A DNA stretch of 64,000 bases from F23-D06 sp963603365 (GTDB lineage Bacteria; Bacteroidota; Bacteroidia; Bacteroidales; WCHB1-69). The stretch covers positions 1-64,000 of the forward strand of contig CAVCMI010000036.1 of the NCBI GenBank assembly GCA_963603365.1. Reading direction: 5' to 3'. The notes beneath the pieces were generated by a model. It made no database searches. It was given only the letters and a program-made list of their open reading frames with translations, and was not told where the DNA came from. The position numbers and the translations under genes were made by a program. The first letter of the stretch is position 1; each line of letters begins with the position of its first letter. This document shows positions 51,822-61,405 of this stretch, in pieces.

Positions 51822-52688
51822 ATGAAAGGAATAGTATTGGCCGGCGGTTCCGGCACCCGTCTGTACCCGATTACGATGGCCATGAGCAAGCAACTCATGC
51901 CTATCTATGACAAACCGATGATCTATTACCCCATCGCCACGTTGCTGCAGGCACACATCCGCGAGATTCTGGTCATCTCCACCCCGCAAGACCTGCCGAA
52001 TTTCGAGAAGCTGCTCGGCGACGGGTCGCGCATAGGCTGCCGTTTCGAGTACAAGGTGCAGGAAGTCCCTGACGGCCTGGCCCGCGCTTTCGTCCTCGGC
52101 GAGGACTTCATCCGCGACGACAAGGTGGCGCTTGTTTTGGGCGACAACATTTTCTACGGCGGCGGTTTTGAACAACACCTTATGGAAAACAATGACCCTG
52201 ACGGCGGCGTGATCTTCGCCTACCATGTCTCAGACCCGCAGCGCTATGGCGTGGTTGAATTTGACAGCCAGATGAAAGCCGTCTCCATTGAAGAAAAACC
52301 TGCCTGCCCCAAGTCAAACTATGCAGTCCCCGGACTTTATTTCTACGACAACAGCGTGGTAGAGGTTGCCAAGAGCATCAAGCCCAGTGCCCGCGGAGAG
52401 TATGAAATCACCGATGTCAACAGACATTTCCTGAATGAGGGGAAACTTAAAGTCTGCAAGATGGACAGAGGCACCGCCTGGCTCGACACCGGCACGTTCA
52501 ACTCGCTGATTGAAGCCACACAGTTCGTGCAGGTCATCGAAGCACGCCAAGGCCTGAAAGTCGGCTGTATCGAGGAGATTGCCTATCGCCAAGGATTCAT
52601 CGACAGCGACAAGCTGCGCAGAATTGCAGAGCCGCTGATGAAAAGCGGCTACGGCGACTATCTGGTCAAGCTGATCGGGCAAAACTGA
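51822..52688 (+). CDS. rfbA: Glucose-1-phosphate thymidylyltransferase
   Basis: The enzyme makes dTDP-glucose, the first step of dTDP-L-rhamnose synthesis. The 288 residues start MKGIVLAGGSGTRLYP and contain YDKPMIYYPIATLLQA and VEEKP-like IEEKPACPKSNYAV. Length and motifs fit RmlA. rfbB, rfbC and rfbD are not adjacent. Its own -7 element sets the start. Confidence 0.97.
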   Translation: MKGIVLAGGSGTRLYPITMAMSKQLMPIYDKPMIYYPIATLLQAHIREILVISTPQDLPNFEKLLGDGSRIGCRFEYKVQEVPDGLARAFVLGEDFIRDDKVALVLGDNIFYGGGFEQHLMENNDPDGGVIFAYHVSDPQRYGVVEFDSQMKAVSIEEKPACPKSNYAVPGLYFYDNSVVEVAKSIKPSARGEYEITDVNRHFLNEGKLKVCKMDRGTAWLDTGTFNSLIEATQFVQVIEARQGLKVGCIEEIAYRQGFIDSDKLRRIAEPLMKSGYGDYLVKLIGQN

Positions 52689-52860
52689 ACCACAGCCAGG
52701 TTTTGTTCCCCGTTGGTGAACATTCGTTGCCAATGCGCATAAAGCGTATCAATGCTTTGTGCCAGAATCGATGTCAACCTGAAGAGCATTGCAAAAAGGA
52801 CAATTGTCATTTCAAGCCTTCCCAACATTATATATATAGTGTATGGTCATGACAACGCTA

Positions 52861-54192
52861 TCAGTATAGCATGCGGAGCGTTTCATTCAGAAGCCGCACA
52901 ATGCCCGGGCAGGCGGAAAGAGAGGCGTTTTCAGACGTGTCGTCGGGCTGGTGGCACGTGCCTGTCCTGCCTCCGAGTGTATAGACGAACACGGCCGGGA
53001 CTCCTTTGCGCGAGAAAGGATAGTGGTCGCTGTTAGGGGCGTTTTTCCTGGGGTTTACTTTTGGGAGCAGAGAATACTTTCTGTTCAACGAATCGAGAGT
53101 TCTGAAGAACCGGGCGGTTTCTGTTTCATAAACATTCTCGACAGTGATGCCTTCGTCGCCGCCGCAGAGGAGGTCGAGGTTGAGCATCAGGGCTATGCGG
53201 GAGAAGTCAAGCAGAGAATCCTGCACAAAGCGTGACGAGCCCAAGAGCCCGGCTTCCTCGCCGCTGAAGAGGGTCAGCAGCACCGTATAGCGGAGCGGGT
53301 TCTGCTTAAAGCCGGCGGCCATGTCCAGCAATGTTGCCACGCCGGAGGCGTTGTCGTGGCATCCCGGGAACAGCACATCATCGCCCATCTGTCCCAAATG
53401 GTCATAATGGGCGCCGATGACCACGAAACTGTCCGGCTCTTGGGTTCCCTGAATCTGTGCGCAGATGTTCTGAGTGGCATACGCCGGGATCCAACGATTG
53501 TTGTACGAAAGAAACAGTTCCCGTGGGTTTTCCGTCATCATACCGGCACGGACATAGCACAACACATAGTCATAAAACAGTTTCGGGAAAGAAAACGACC
53601 AGGCAGGAATTTCAGGGACACCAAGCAGCATCCCCTGAAACGGCATGCGGGCACGGTCTGTCTTGCGGAAAAGACTGTAGCAAAACGCATATACGGACTT
53701 GACCGTTGCTTCGTCAGCGCAATGTGACACATCAACATAAAGCAAGGCGTTGCCGATCATCTTTTCATTGTTAGCACAAAAAGAGGCAAGGGCGGCAGAA
53801 TCTGTCAAAATCTGGGGCGTTATGGGCAGAATCCGGAAAGTGCCGTGAGCAGAACGCGAAAAAGGGGAAATGGCGAAGTCTTTCCACCCCTCGAGTCTCT
53901 GTCGGTCCAATATGGCATCGACCTCCCCTTCCATAGCGTATGAGGGAAACGAATATCGTTCGTAATAATCCGGATAATAAAACGGTGCAATATCCAACCG
54001 GCGGAACTGCTCTCGCAAATAATCTGCGGCGATGCTGTCTCCACGGTAAGCATAACCTCGCCCGTACATGGACGGGGCGCTCAAATCTCGGATGTATTGA
54101 CGGATCTGCACCGTGTCCTGAGCAGAAACATAGCCGTAAAAGCATAAAAAGGACAGGACTGCGAGGAAAGACCTTGCGATTATCCTCTTCAT
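52861..54192 (-). CDS. Secreted M28 family zinc peptidase
   Basis: The 443-residue protein has a signal peptide (residues 5-24, cleavage near VSA-QD) and the M28 metal-binding blocks: VVIGAHYDHLG, GCHDNASGVATLL, FSGEEAGLLGS, LNLDLL and SDHYPFSRKG. It is probably an aminopeptidase in the periplasm. The frame extends to 54279; I chose the ATG at 54192 because it directly precedes the signal peptide. It is convergent with rfbA. Confidence 0.9.
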   Translation of the reverse strand: MKRIIARSFLAVLSFLCFYGYVSAQDTVQIRQYIRDLSAPSMYGRGYAYRGDSIAADYLREQFRRLDIAPFYYPDYYERYSFPSYAMEGEVDAILDRQRLEGWKDFAISPFSRSAHGTFRILPITPQILTDSAALASFCANNEKMIGNALLYVDVSHCADEATVKSVYAFCYSLFRKTDRARMPFQGMLLGVPEIPAWSFSFPKLFYDYVLCYVRAGMMTENPRELFLSYNNRWIPAYATQNICAQIQGTQEPDSFVVIGAHYDHLGQMGDDVLFPGCHDNASGVATLLDMAAGFKQNPLRYTVLLTLFSGEEAGLLGSSRFVQDSLLDFSRIALMLNLDLLCGGDEGITVENVYETETARFFRTLDSLNRKYSLLPKVNPRKNAPNSDHYPFSRKGVPAVFVYTLGGRTGTCHQPDDTSENASLSACPGIVRLLNETLRMLY

Positions 54193-54348
54193 TAAAACAA
54201 AAAAACGAAAGAAAACCATAATCCGACTATATACATCAACTGTTTGGAACAACTGAACATCTATGATAAAAATGTACAATTATTCGCACGACGGCGATGA
54301 CAAACCATTGCATAGCGTGTTTCCCGGGCGGCAGCCGCACCACAAAAA

Positions 54349-54570
54349 TCAATACTCGTCGTCGTTGAAGAAGAAATCCTCTTTAGAGGGATAGTCTGGC
54401 CAAAGCTCCTCTATAGAATCATATTGTTGACCTTCGTCCTCAATTTCCTGAAGATTCTCTATAACCTCCATCGGTGCACCTGACCTTATGGCATAGTCGA
54501 GCAGTTCCTCCTTGGTGGCAGGCCATGGTGCGTCTTCAAGTTTCGTAGCCAATTCTAATGTCCAATACAT
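54349..54570 (-). CDS. DUF2795 family small acidic protein
   Basis: The 73-residue protein (MYWTLELATKLEDAPWPATKEELLDYAIRSG split into a helical N-terminal part and a very acidic tail) matches DUF2795, small helical proteins common in Bacteroidetes. The function is unknown. It has its own -7 element at 54607-54614. Confidence 0.82.
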   Translation of the reverse strand: MYWTLELATKLEDAPWPATKEELLDYAIRSGAPMEVIENLQEIEDEGQQYDSIEELWPDYPSKEDFFFNDDEY

Positions 54571-54606
54571 AATACTATTCCATATTTTGTTTTAAATTAT
54601 GGGCGG

Positions 54607-54614
54607 CAAAAGTA
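54607..54614 (-). promoter_or_regulatory. -7 promoter element for the DUF2795 gene
   Basis: The minus strand reads TACTTTTG then CCGCC, about 37 bases before the ATG at 54570. Confidence 0.65.
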
Positions 54615-54664
54615 AAACAAAAAAACAAAAAAAACAACTATTGTACCATATTTTATCTCACTGA

Positions 54665-55192
54665 CTACCAAAAAGTTTCGTTGACATTCATTTTTTCATG
54701 ATAAAATCTTGCCAGGACAAAGAAATAGTCGGACAGTCTGTTCAGCAATATGAGTGCGGGTTCGTAAGCCGGGTTGCGGTCTGTCAGCGGCACGGCGGCA
54801 CGTTCTGCACGGCGGCAGACGGTTCTGCACACATGAGCCTGTGCGATAGCCATATTGCCTTGCGGCAAAATGAACCCTTTGAACGGGGGCAACTGTTCAG
54901 ACAGTTCGTCAATCTTCATTTCGAGGCGTTCGGTGAATGCCGGAATGTCCGATTTTCTTCGGAAACTCTCCCATTTCTCGCAAGGTGTAGCCAACATTCC
55001 GCCAACCGAGAAGAGAGTCCGTTGCACCTCGGTTAAAAAAGCATCGGGAGCAACTGCCATCAGAACTCCGATTTGAGAATTGAGTTCATCAACTGTGCCA
55101 TAAGCATTTATAAGCGTATCAGCCTTGCTGAGGCGAGTGCCGTCAGAGAGCGAAGTCATACCCTTGTCTCCCGTCTTCGTGTAAATTTTCAT
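54665..55192 (-). CDS. PduO-type cob(I)alamin adenosyltransferase
   Basis: The enzyme transfers the adenosyl group of ATP to cob(I)alamin to make adenosylcobalamin. The 175 residues contain the PduO ATP motif KIYTKTGDKGMTSL, the AHVCRTVCRRAER block and LNRLSDYFFVLAR. Adenosylcobalamin users, for example methylmalonyl-CoA mutase, are not in the window. A TonB receptor gene lies on the other side of tRNA-Lys. Confidence 0.93.
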   Translation of the reverse strand: MKIYTKTGDKGMTSLSDGTRLSKADTLINAYGTVDELNSQIGVLMAVAPDAFLTEVQRTLFSVGGMLATPCEKWESFRRKSDIPAFTERLEMKIDELSEQLPPFKGFILPQGNMAIAQAHVCRTVCRRAERAAVPLTDRNPAYEPALILLNRLSDYFFVLARFYHEKMNVNETFW

Positions 55193-55209
55193 CTTTTAAT
55201 TTTTTTCTG

Positions 55210-55217
55210 CAAAGGTA
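55210..55217 (-). promoter_or_regulatory. -7 promoter element for the adenosyltransferase gene
   Basis: The minus strand reads TACCTTTG then CAG, about 18 bases before the ATG at 55192. It is divergent from the tRNA-Lys element 13 bases away. Confidence 0.6.
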
Positions 55218-55229
55218 TCAAAAAAAATG

Positions 55230-55237
55230 TATCTTTG
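55230..55237 (+). promoter_or_regulatory. -7 promoter element for tRNA-Lys
   Basis: TATCTTTG followed by CCGCC lies 24 bases before the mature tRNA 5' end. Confidence 0.7.
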
Positions 55238-55261
55238 CCGCCGCAAAAGCAACTGCAAAAA

Positions 55262-55334
55262 GTCTCAGTAGCTCAGCTGGTAGAGCAATTGACTCTTAAT
55301 CAATGGGTCCAGGGTTCGAATCCCTGCTGGGACA
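55262..55334 (+). tRNA. tRNA-Lys (anticodon CTT)
   Basis: The acceptor stem GTCTCAG pairs with CTGGGAC (one T-G pair). The anticodon loop CTCTTAA gives CTT (reads AAG). The D- and T-arms are canonical. No 3' CCA is encoded. Confidence 0.95.
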
Positions 55335-55345
55335 CACGGAAAGTC

Positions 55346-55386
55346 AGAGGGTTACGGATTGTCTTCCGCAACCCTCTTTCCTTTTA
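55346..55386 (+). terminator. Terminator after tRNA-Lys
   Basis: AGAGGGTT (55346-55353) pairs with AACCCTCT (55370-55377), with an inner CGGA/TCCG, and a T-rich tail follows. Confidence 0.85.
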
Positions 55387-55588
55387 GGGAATGAATCGGA
55401 CGCGAGTCTCTATCCGTCAGCACTTTCTTTATCTCTCTTCCGCGCCTTGCCCTTGCTTTCTCTTTCCGACACCATGCCAATTCAGGCGCCAACTCCTCCC
55501 TCTTCCTGTCCTCTTCCTCGATTTCCGGATTGAGTCCGGACACCTTTCACTGCTGTCCGCTGGAAACTAAACAAATTGAGTTTACGCA

Positions 55589-57853
55589 CTATTTCAGAAT
55601 GAACCGCACACCGGCATACCCCATAATGCCCGTTATAGGCGCATATATGACGGTCGCGTCGAAGAACTCTCCGAACGGATTGTCAGAGGATATGATCGGG
55701 TCCTTCTGTTTGTAGTTCAAAAGGTTTTCTCCTCCAATATAGAGTTCCCATCTTCTGAATTTTTTGGAAATCTGTGCATTCATAATGCAGTAAGTCTTTG
55801 AATACTCCGCTCTGCAGTACATTTCCGGACTGTTTTTGGTGTCGGGCAGCCGCTGCGGTCCGTTGACATGCAAGGTGAGGTTGAAACTCCAGCGGTCGTA
55901 GCGGGTGCTGTAATGGATATTGAAGATCCCTTTGTGGGGACTGGTGAGCACCTTCTCGCGCATAACGCCGCCCGACATGTAACGCACGTCGTTGTAGCGG
56001 TAGGCAAACAGCAGTTCCAGCCTGGGCAGAGGCTTAAGCGTAAGTTCCATCTGCACAGAATGGGAGCGCGACCGGTTGCCTGTTCCATTGAAAACGCCGT
56101 TGAGGTTATATACATTGATGGCGTGTACGTCGCGGTCAAGGTCAACGATCACCTGGTTCATGAAGGCGGTATAGAAATAGTCGGCAGACAGGGAGCCTTT
56201 GCCGCCGGGCATGTTGAAACGTTGAACCAGGCTGATGCCGGCATTGACAGCCTCTTCGGGCTGCAGGTCTTCCGTCATATTGCAGCTGCGGCTGGAGGCG
56301 AGCAGGGAGAGGTTCTCGGCCAACACGTAGGCAGTGCGGTAGCCTTTGCCGGCCGACAAGCGGAGCGAGAAATTGTCCGTGGCTTGCCATTTCAGGTGCA
56401 GACGGGGCGTCCATAGCAATTTGCGGTACAGCAGGTCATAGTCGAACCGCAGGCCCGCCATCACTACGAGTTTCGGTTCTATGATGTAGCAATACTCGCC
56501 GAAGAGTCCCGGCACGGTCTGATGTGTCATAGTGCGGAAGAGGCTGTCGGAGTTTGCAACACGTGTCACCCGTTCCGCATACCCGTCATACGAAAGGCCT
56601 GTTCCGGCGGTAAGTTTGTGCCGTTTGAGTGCGCCGTATTTGTTGGAATACAAAACATTGGCATAAAAACTATGTTGTGTGGCGTCAAAAAGGCGCTTGC
56701 CGAACTGCGCTTGTGTGAAACCGGCAGAATAAGAGAGTATTGTGCCTATGCTTTCGTCCTCGCCTTTGAGCAGGAAACCGTTTTTGGTGATGAAATCGAC
56801 TTTTTTGTTGTCAATGCGGATGCCGTAGATGCTGTCCGGTAACGTTTCGGAACGGAAACTGTTTTCCGTTTGCCCGCCGGCACGGTCGTCCCAGACAAAA
56901 CCTGCGATTGTGCGGTTGACATACTTGCCCGGCACTTTCACATCCCAACGGTTCATCACGTTGAGTTGTCTGTTGAGCGGTGCGTCGAGGAAGCCGTCGC
57001 CGTTCATGTCCATTTTCGCGAACTGGTCACCCAAGGAGAGGAACAGCATTGTAGCGGCATTGTCCTCGTCTTTGCGTCCCACCTTGAGACGGGTGTTGAA
57101 ATTGAGTTCGCCCTTGCCCATCGAGTTGCCGTAAAGGTTGAGGAATACCCTTTCGTTGTTGGTTTCCGGTTTCTTGTAGTCCACATTCACCTGTCCTGTA
57201 ATAGCCTCGTAGCCGTTGGTCACGGAGGCCACGCCTTTGGAGACACTGATAGACTCCATCCAGCTGCCGGGCACAAAGCCGAGACCGAACTGCTGGGTAA
57301 GCAGACGGATATAGGGTACATTCTCGAGCAGTATCTGGCTATAGATGCCGGCGAGACCGAGCATCGAAATCTGTTTGGCTCCGGTCACGGCGTCAGAATA
57401 CTCCATGTCCACCGCCACGGTGCTCTCAAAGCTTTCAGCCAAGTTGCAACATGCTGCACGGCGCAGTCCTTGCTGCGTGATGACCGTGGTGAGAATAGGT
57501 TGTGTGGAGATAAACGATCCGTCGCGCGCCACCACCTGCACTTCAGACAAGGAATGGATATGCGACAGACAGATGGTAATGTCCTGCCGGGTTGAGGCAA
57601 CGATCAGGGTCTCTGTTTCGTAAGAGGGGAATGATACCAGGAGCGTGTCCGTTTTGGCGCGGGGAATGGAAAAGTCTCCGTTGGCATCGGTATAGGTGCC
57701 GGTTGCTGTATGCAGCCACTGCAACGCCGCTGCCGCCACTGCGCTGGTGTCTCCCCGTTCGTTGATTTCGCATACCCTTCCGTGTAAATCTTGCGAATAT
57801 GCTACTGAAAAGCAAGTTATTGTCAGTATTAAAAGGCAGAAAAAATTCTTCAT
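55589..57853 (-). CDS. TonB-dependent receptor with a Cys-Cys plug motif
   Basis: An outer-membrane receptor of 754 residues with a signal peptide, an N-terminal carboxypeptidase-regulatory-like domain (about 22-98), a plug (about 105-225) and a beta-barrel. The plug has RRAACCNLAESFE (C135, C136). From memory, receptors with this Cys pair often occur with metal-handling (HMA-domain) proteins, so a metal or metal-complex ligand is possible, but I cannot prove it. It has its own -7 element at 57875-57882. No SusD partner is present. Confidence 0.85.
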   Translation of the reverse strand: MKNFFCLLILTITCFSVAYSQDLHGRVCEINERGDTSAVAAAALQWLHTATGTYTDANGDFSIPRAKTDTLLVSFPSYETETLIVASTRQDITICLSHIHSLSEVQVVARDGSFISTQPILTTVITQQGLRRAACCNLAESFESTVAVDMEYSDAVTGAKQISMLGLAGIYSQILLENVPYIRLLTQQFGLGFVPGSWMESISVSKGVASVTNGYEAITGQVNVDYKKPETNNERVFLNLYGNSMGKGELNFNTRLKVGRKDEDNAATMLFLSLGDQFAKMDMNGDGFLDAPLNRQLNVMNRWDVKVPGKYVNRTIAGFVWDDRAGGQTENSFRSETLPDSIYGIRIDNKKVDFITKNGFLLKGEDESIGTILSYSAGFTQAQFGKRLFDATQHSFYANVLYSNKYGALKRHKLTAGTGLSYDGYAERVTRVANSDSLFRTMTHQTVPGLFGEYCYIIEPKLVVMAGLRFDYDLLYRKLLWTPRLHLKWQATDNFSLRLSAGKGYRTAYVLAENLSLLASSRSCNMTEDLQPEEAVNAGISLVQRFNMPGGKGSLSADYFYTAFMNQVIVDLDRDVHAINVYNLNGVFNGTGNRSRSHSVQMELTLKPLPRLELLFAYRYNDVRYMSGGVMREKVLTSPHKGIFNIHYSTRYDRWSFNLTLHVNGPQRLPDTKNSPEMYCRAEYSKTYCIMNAQISKKFRRWELYIGGENLLNYKQKDPIISSDNPFGEFFDATVIYAPITGIMGYAGVRFILK

Positions 57854-57874
57854 CTCGTTTTTTCAACAGTGCGG

Positions 57875-57882
57875 CAAAAGTA
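57875..57882 (-). promoter_or_regulatory. -7 promoter element for the TonB receptor at 55589
   Basis: The minus strand reads TACTTTTG then CCGCA, about 22 bases before the ATG at 57853. Confidence 0.65.
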
Positions 57883-57903
57883 CGAAAAAGAACGCACTGT
57901 GCA

Positions 57904-58836
57904 CTACTCTTCCCAGATGACGGTATCCGTTTTGGAGGCGTAGCCGCACCACGCCCCTAACACATCATCTCCCTCGATGTTGGAGACAACCGGGGCGGGA
58001 TTCATAAACGGGTTGCTTCCCATCACGGCCTCATATCCGCCCGTGGACAAGAACCGGTATGTGGCATAGTCTATCCGGCTGTGCTTCACAAACACCGTGT
58101 CGCCGGGCCTGAACGAAAGCCGGCGGAAATAACGGGCTTCGTCTTCAGACATGTTCGCCGACAAGATGGGAGACACTCCATAACGTTCCAGTTCATAATT
58201 GAAAGTGAGTCCGTTGAAAGTGCGGTCATCGAATGCCGGCGGCAGCGTGCTCGCCCACAGACGGTCGCGGAAGCGGGCGCAGTTCACTTTAACCTGAAAT
58301 CGGTAGTAGTCTGTCGTGGCGGCATCATCGGTAAGCAGCACACGCAACGTCCTCATGGTGTCGGCATTCACAAGATCAGACGGACAGTCGAACCACAGCG
58401 AATCGATGTCAAAGGTCTGCGGTATGGAAGTCTTGGCCGTATAGGTCTTGCCTCCGTATTTCACCGTAAGCATGTATGAAGTGTTCTCCTTGCCGAGAAT
58501 ATGGCTTCCTTTGTACGCAAAATAAAGCGGAGAGTCGTTGCAGTACTGAAACGACAGCCTTTCGCTTTCGCCGTCTGAAGTGGCGATCGAGACCTCGGCA
58601 TCCATCACCAGCACACTGTCTTTAAGGTACTGCAAGTCCATTTCTGTGAAATAGGGAATGCTTTTGGTGATGAGCACCGTTGCCGGCTCTCCATTCTCAA
58701 TGCTGCCCTCAATTACCAGTTTCGGGAGATAGTCTGGCAACTCGACTTCAATTTCAGTCTGACATCCCGAAAGAGACAAACAGACCAGTGAAACAAACAA
58801 AAGGAACGTCTTTTTTATTGAAGATTTGAGATTCAT
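57904..58836 (-). CDS. DUF4249 lipoprotein, partner of the upstream TonB receptor
   Basis: The 310-residue lipoprotein has the lipobox LSLSGC (start at 58836, MNLKSSIKK) and the DUF4249 start IEVELPDYLPKLVIEGSIENG, a beta-rich outer-membrane-associated fold. DUF4249 proteins are typically encoded beside a TonB receptor. Here the receptor gene directly precedes it (23-base gap), so the two probably form one uptake unit. The ligand is unknown. Confidence 0.85.
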   Translation of the reverse strand: MNLKSSIKKTFLLFVSLVCLSLSGCQTEIEVELPDYLPKLVIEGSIENGEPATVLITKSIPYFTEMDLQYLKDSVLVMDAEVSIATSDGESERLSFQYCNDSPLYFAYKGSHILGKENTSYMLTVKYGGKTYTAKTSIPQTFDIDSLWFDCPSDLVNADTMRTLRVLLTDDAATTDYYRFQVKVNCARFRDRLWASTLPPAFDDRTFNGLTFNYELERYGVSPILSANMSEDEARYFRRLSFRPGDTVFVKHSRIDYATYRFLSTGGYEAVMGSNPFMNPAPVVSNIEGDDVLGAWCGYASKTDTVIWEE

Positions 58837-58859
58837 AATGTCATGGCATTTATGCTGTA

Positions 58860-61283
58860 TTAGAATTTGAACCACCATAATACGGAAGGAATGATCGGGA
58901 AGAGGCTCATCTGATAGGCTTTTGTCTGAATGGAGAAATCGGGATTTGCCGGCGACATGTCGAGAACTGCACTGGTCTCGAAGAAGATGAACAGCGGGTT
59001 TTTGCGGTTATAGACGTTATAGACGGAGAAGTTCAGTCCTGTCTCAAATCGTCGTGTCTTTTTCACTGTCCAGTTCACGGCCAAGTCGAGGCGATGATAT
59101 GGCGGCAGGCGGTAGGCGTTGCGGTCGCTGTATTCGGTGATATAGGAGCCCATATAGAAATAGTAGCCGAGGGGAATGGTCATCGTGTTGCCCGAAGCAT
59201 AGACCCACAAAGCCGAAACGCTCAGTTTGTTGCGCAGTATCTCGTACGAGAGGCTGATGGACACGTCGTGGCGGCGGTCATATTTTGCCCAAAAAGGCTT
59301 TCCGTTATTCAGGTCATCAAACTGCCGACGGGTGAAGCCCAGCGTATAGCCCACAAAGCCCGTGAAACGTCCCCGTGTCTTCTTCACGAAGAATTCCGCC
59401 CCGCACGACCAGCCTTTCCCATAGACATAGAGTTGGTCGGGGTTGACGATGACAGAGGAGAGTTCCAAACCGTCACGGTACTCGGCAAGATGGTACATCT
59501 GCTTGTAATATAAGTCAATGTACGTTTCAAACATATTGTGTCTGAAGTTGCGGAACAGTCCTAAGGAGGTTTGCAGCACCGTCTGCGGCTTCAGCAGGTC
59601 GGTTGAGGGCATCCAAACGTCAGTAGGCAGCGATATGGAAGCCATCGAGATCTGGTGCATGAACTGGTTGTTGATTGTGGCTGAAAGTTTGAGCGAGGTG
59701 GCGCTGTCAATCAGGAATCGCAGCGAGAAACGCGGTTCCAAGCGGTTGTAGTTGCTCACCGGTTTGCCGGCTTTGTACAACACGGAATCCTGCACACTGC
59801 CCTTCTCGTCAAGTATATAGCGCGTGAAAGGCCCCACGTGGCCGAAATTGGTATAGCGCAGTCCTATGCTGAGTTTCCATCTGCGCGACACATCCCACTC
59901 GTCGTGCGCATAGAGGCTGAACTCGTTGGCCAGATAAGGGGTCACCTTGGGAAGGCTGAAGTCGTACCCCTCGCCGGCCTGCACAGAATATTGTCCGGGA
60001 TAGCAGACGTGAAAGATGTTGTGCACGCCGAGGCGGATGTTGTGTTTCGGTGTCGGCAGCCATGTCAACTCGCTCTTGAAGGCATAGTCGCGCACCCCCG
60101 ACTTGAGCGCGAACGAATAGACATCCATCCCCATATCTGTGGAAAAATCGTAGTAGCTGAACGTGGCGGAAGTGTTAAGGAACAGGCCCGCATTGAAGAT
60201 GCAGTTCCAGCGGGCAGAAGCCGCGGCATTGCTCCAATTGAACTTGAAAGTGGTAAGGTTAGAAGTCGATTTGAAACCATAGTTGTCTTTGCCGTAATAG
60301 GCTCCGAAATAGAGGCGGTTGCGGTCGTTGACGATGACGTTGAACTTGGCGTTAAGGTCGTAGAAATAGAAATCCATGCCTTTCATCGGCGAGGTCTGCT
60401 TGAGTAAAGGCTGGACAAGCGCATCGATGTAAGTACGCCGTCCCGAGATGATGAACGAAGCCTTGTCTTTTTTCATAGGGCCCTGCACGGCAAGGTGAGA
60501 GAATATGAGCCCGATTCCGCCCTCTGTCTCAAAGCGTTTCATATTGCCGTCTTTCTGATAGACATTCAGCACCGAGGCGGCGCGGCCTCCGTAGTAGGCG
60601 GGCATGCCCGATTTTACCATATCTATGCTTTTCACGGCGTTGGCATTAAACACAGAAAAGAACCCGAACAGGTGAGATGCGTTATATATGGTGGCGTCAT
60701 CAAGGAGGATGAGGTTCTGGTCGGTGCCGCTGCCGCGCACATAATAGCCGCTGTTGCCCTCTCCGCCCGACTGTACGCCGGGGAGCAGTTGCACAGACTT
60801 CAGGATGTCCGCCTCGCCCAGCAGTGCCGGCAGTGCCTTGATGGTTTCCATTTTCAGTTCCATACGTCCCACGTCGGCTCCGGCGATGTTGCGGTCGTCA
60901 CGCTCGCCCGACACCACAACCTCGTCGCCCGTGATGACGGCGGCCGACAGGTTGAAATTACGTGTCATGGTCTTTGACATACGCATTGTCTCCTCAACCG
61001 GAACATACGCCATGTGCTTCACCGACAGCCGGTAAACGCCCGCTGGCACTGTCACTGAATAAAAACCTGCCGAATTGGTGATGCACCCCTGCGGTTCCTG
61101 AAGACCGGCCGTGTCGGTAAGGATGACATAAACACCGGCCAGCGATTCTCCGTTGGACGCATCCTTAACAATGCCCGACATGGTGACCCGTTGCGCCATG
61201 GCCCCTGTCGGCAAGAGCAAGGACAGCAAGACCACACAAAGCCAGACTTGCAATGAGAATGGTTCCTTTTCTTTCAAAAACAT
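58860..61283 (-). CDS. TonB-dependent receptor with carboxypeptidase-like N-domain
   Basis: The 807-residue protein has a signal peptide (cut near AMA-QR), a CarboxypepD_reg-like domain (about 32-115), a plug with ILKSVQLLPGVQSGGEGNSGYYVRG and a barrel ending in SVLWWFKF with a C-terminal Phe. It is of the group paired with DUF4249 lipoproteins, whose gene follows. No promoter consensus was found upstream. Confidence 0.88.
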   Translation of the reverse strand: MFLKEKEPFSLQVWLCVVLLSLLLPTGAMAQRVTMSGIVKDASNGESLAGVYVILTDTAGLQEPQGCITNSAGFYSVTVPAGVYRLSVKHMAYVPVEETMRMSKTMTRNFNLSAAVITGDEVVVSGERDDRNIAGADVGRMELKMETIKALPALLGEADILKSVQLLPGVQSGGEGNSGYYVRGSGTDQNLILLDDATIYNASHLFGFFSVFNANAVKSIDMVKSGMPAYYGGRAASVLNVYQKDGNMKRFETEGGIGLIFSHLAVQGPMKKDKASFIISGRRTYIDALVQPLLKQTSPMKGMDFYFYDLNAKFNVIVNDRNRLYFGAYYGKDNYGFKSTSNLTTFKFNWSNAAASARWNCIFNAGLFLNTSATFSYYDFSTDMGMDVYSFALKSGVRDYAFKSELTWLPTPKHNIRLGVHNIFHVCYPGQYSVQAGEGYDFSLPKVTPYLANEFSLYAHDEWDVSRRWKLSIGLRYTNFGHVGPFTRYILDEKGSVQDSVLYKAGKPVSNYNRLEPRFSLRFLIDSATSLKLSATINNQFMHQISMASISLPTDVWMPSTDLLKPQTVLQTSLGLFRNFRHNMFETYIDLYYKQMYHLAEYRDGLELSSVIVNPDQLYVYGKGWSCGAEFFVKKTRGRFTGFVGYTLGFTRRQFDDLNNGKPFWAKYDRRHDVSISLSYEILRNKLSVSALWVYASGNTMTIPLGYYFYMGSYITEYSDRNAYRLPPYHRLDLAVNWTVKKTRRFETGLNFSVYNVYNRKNPLFIFFETSAVLDMSPANPDFSIQTKAYQMSLFPIIPSVLWWFKF

Positions 61284-61363
61284 AGCGAAAAGTAACGTTC
61301 AAATGAAACCGTTATTATACATTTTTTCAGTTTTTTTGTCAGACGTGCCGTTTTCATTTTCGC

Positions 61364-61371
61364 TATCTTTG
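61364..61371 (+). promoter_or_regulatory. -7 promoter element for the aminotransferase gene
   Basis: TATCTTTG followed by CGCCT lies 34 bases before the ATG at 61406. Confidence 0.7.
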
Positions 61372-61405
61372 CGCCTTGTTTCATTGCACAACAAAACATT
61401 GTTAG

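Noticed and set aside
55073..55387. Plus-strand open frame ending in SVAQLVEQLTLNQWVQGSNPC
   Set aside because: It is a translation of tRNA-Lys; a known type of false gene.
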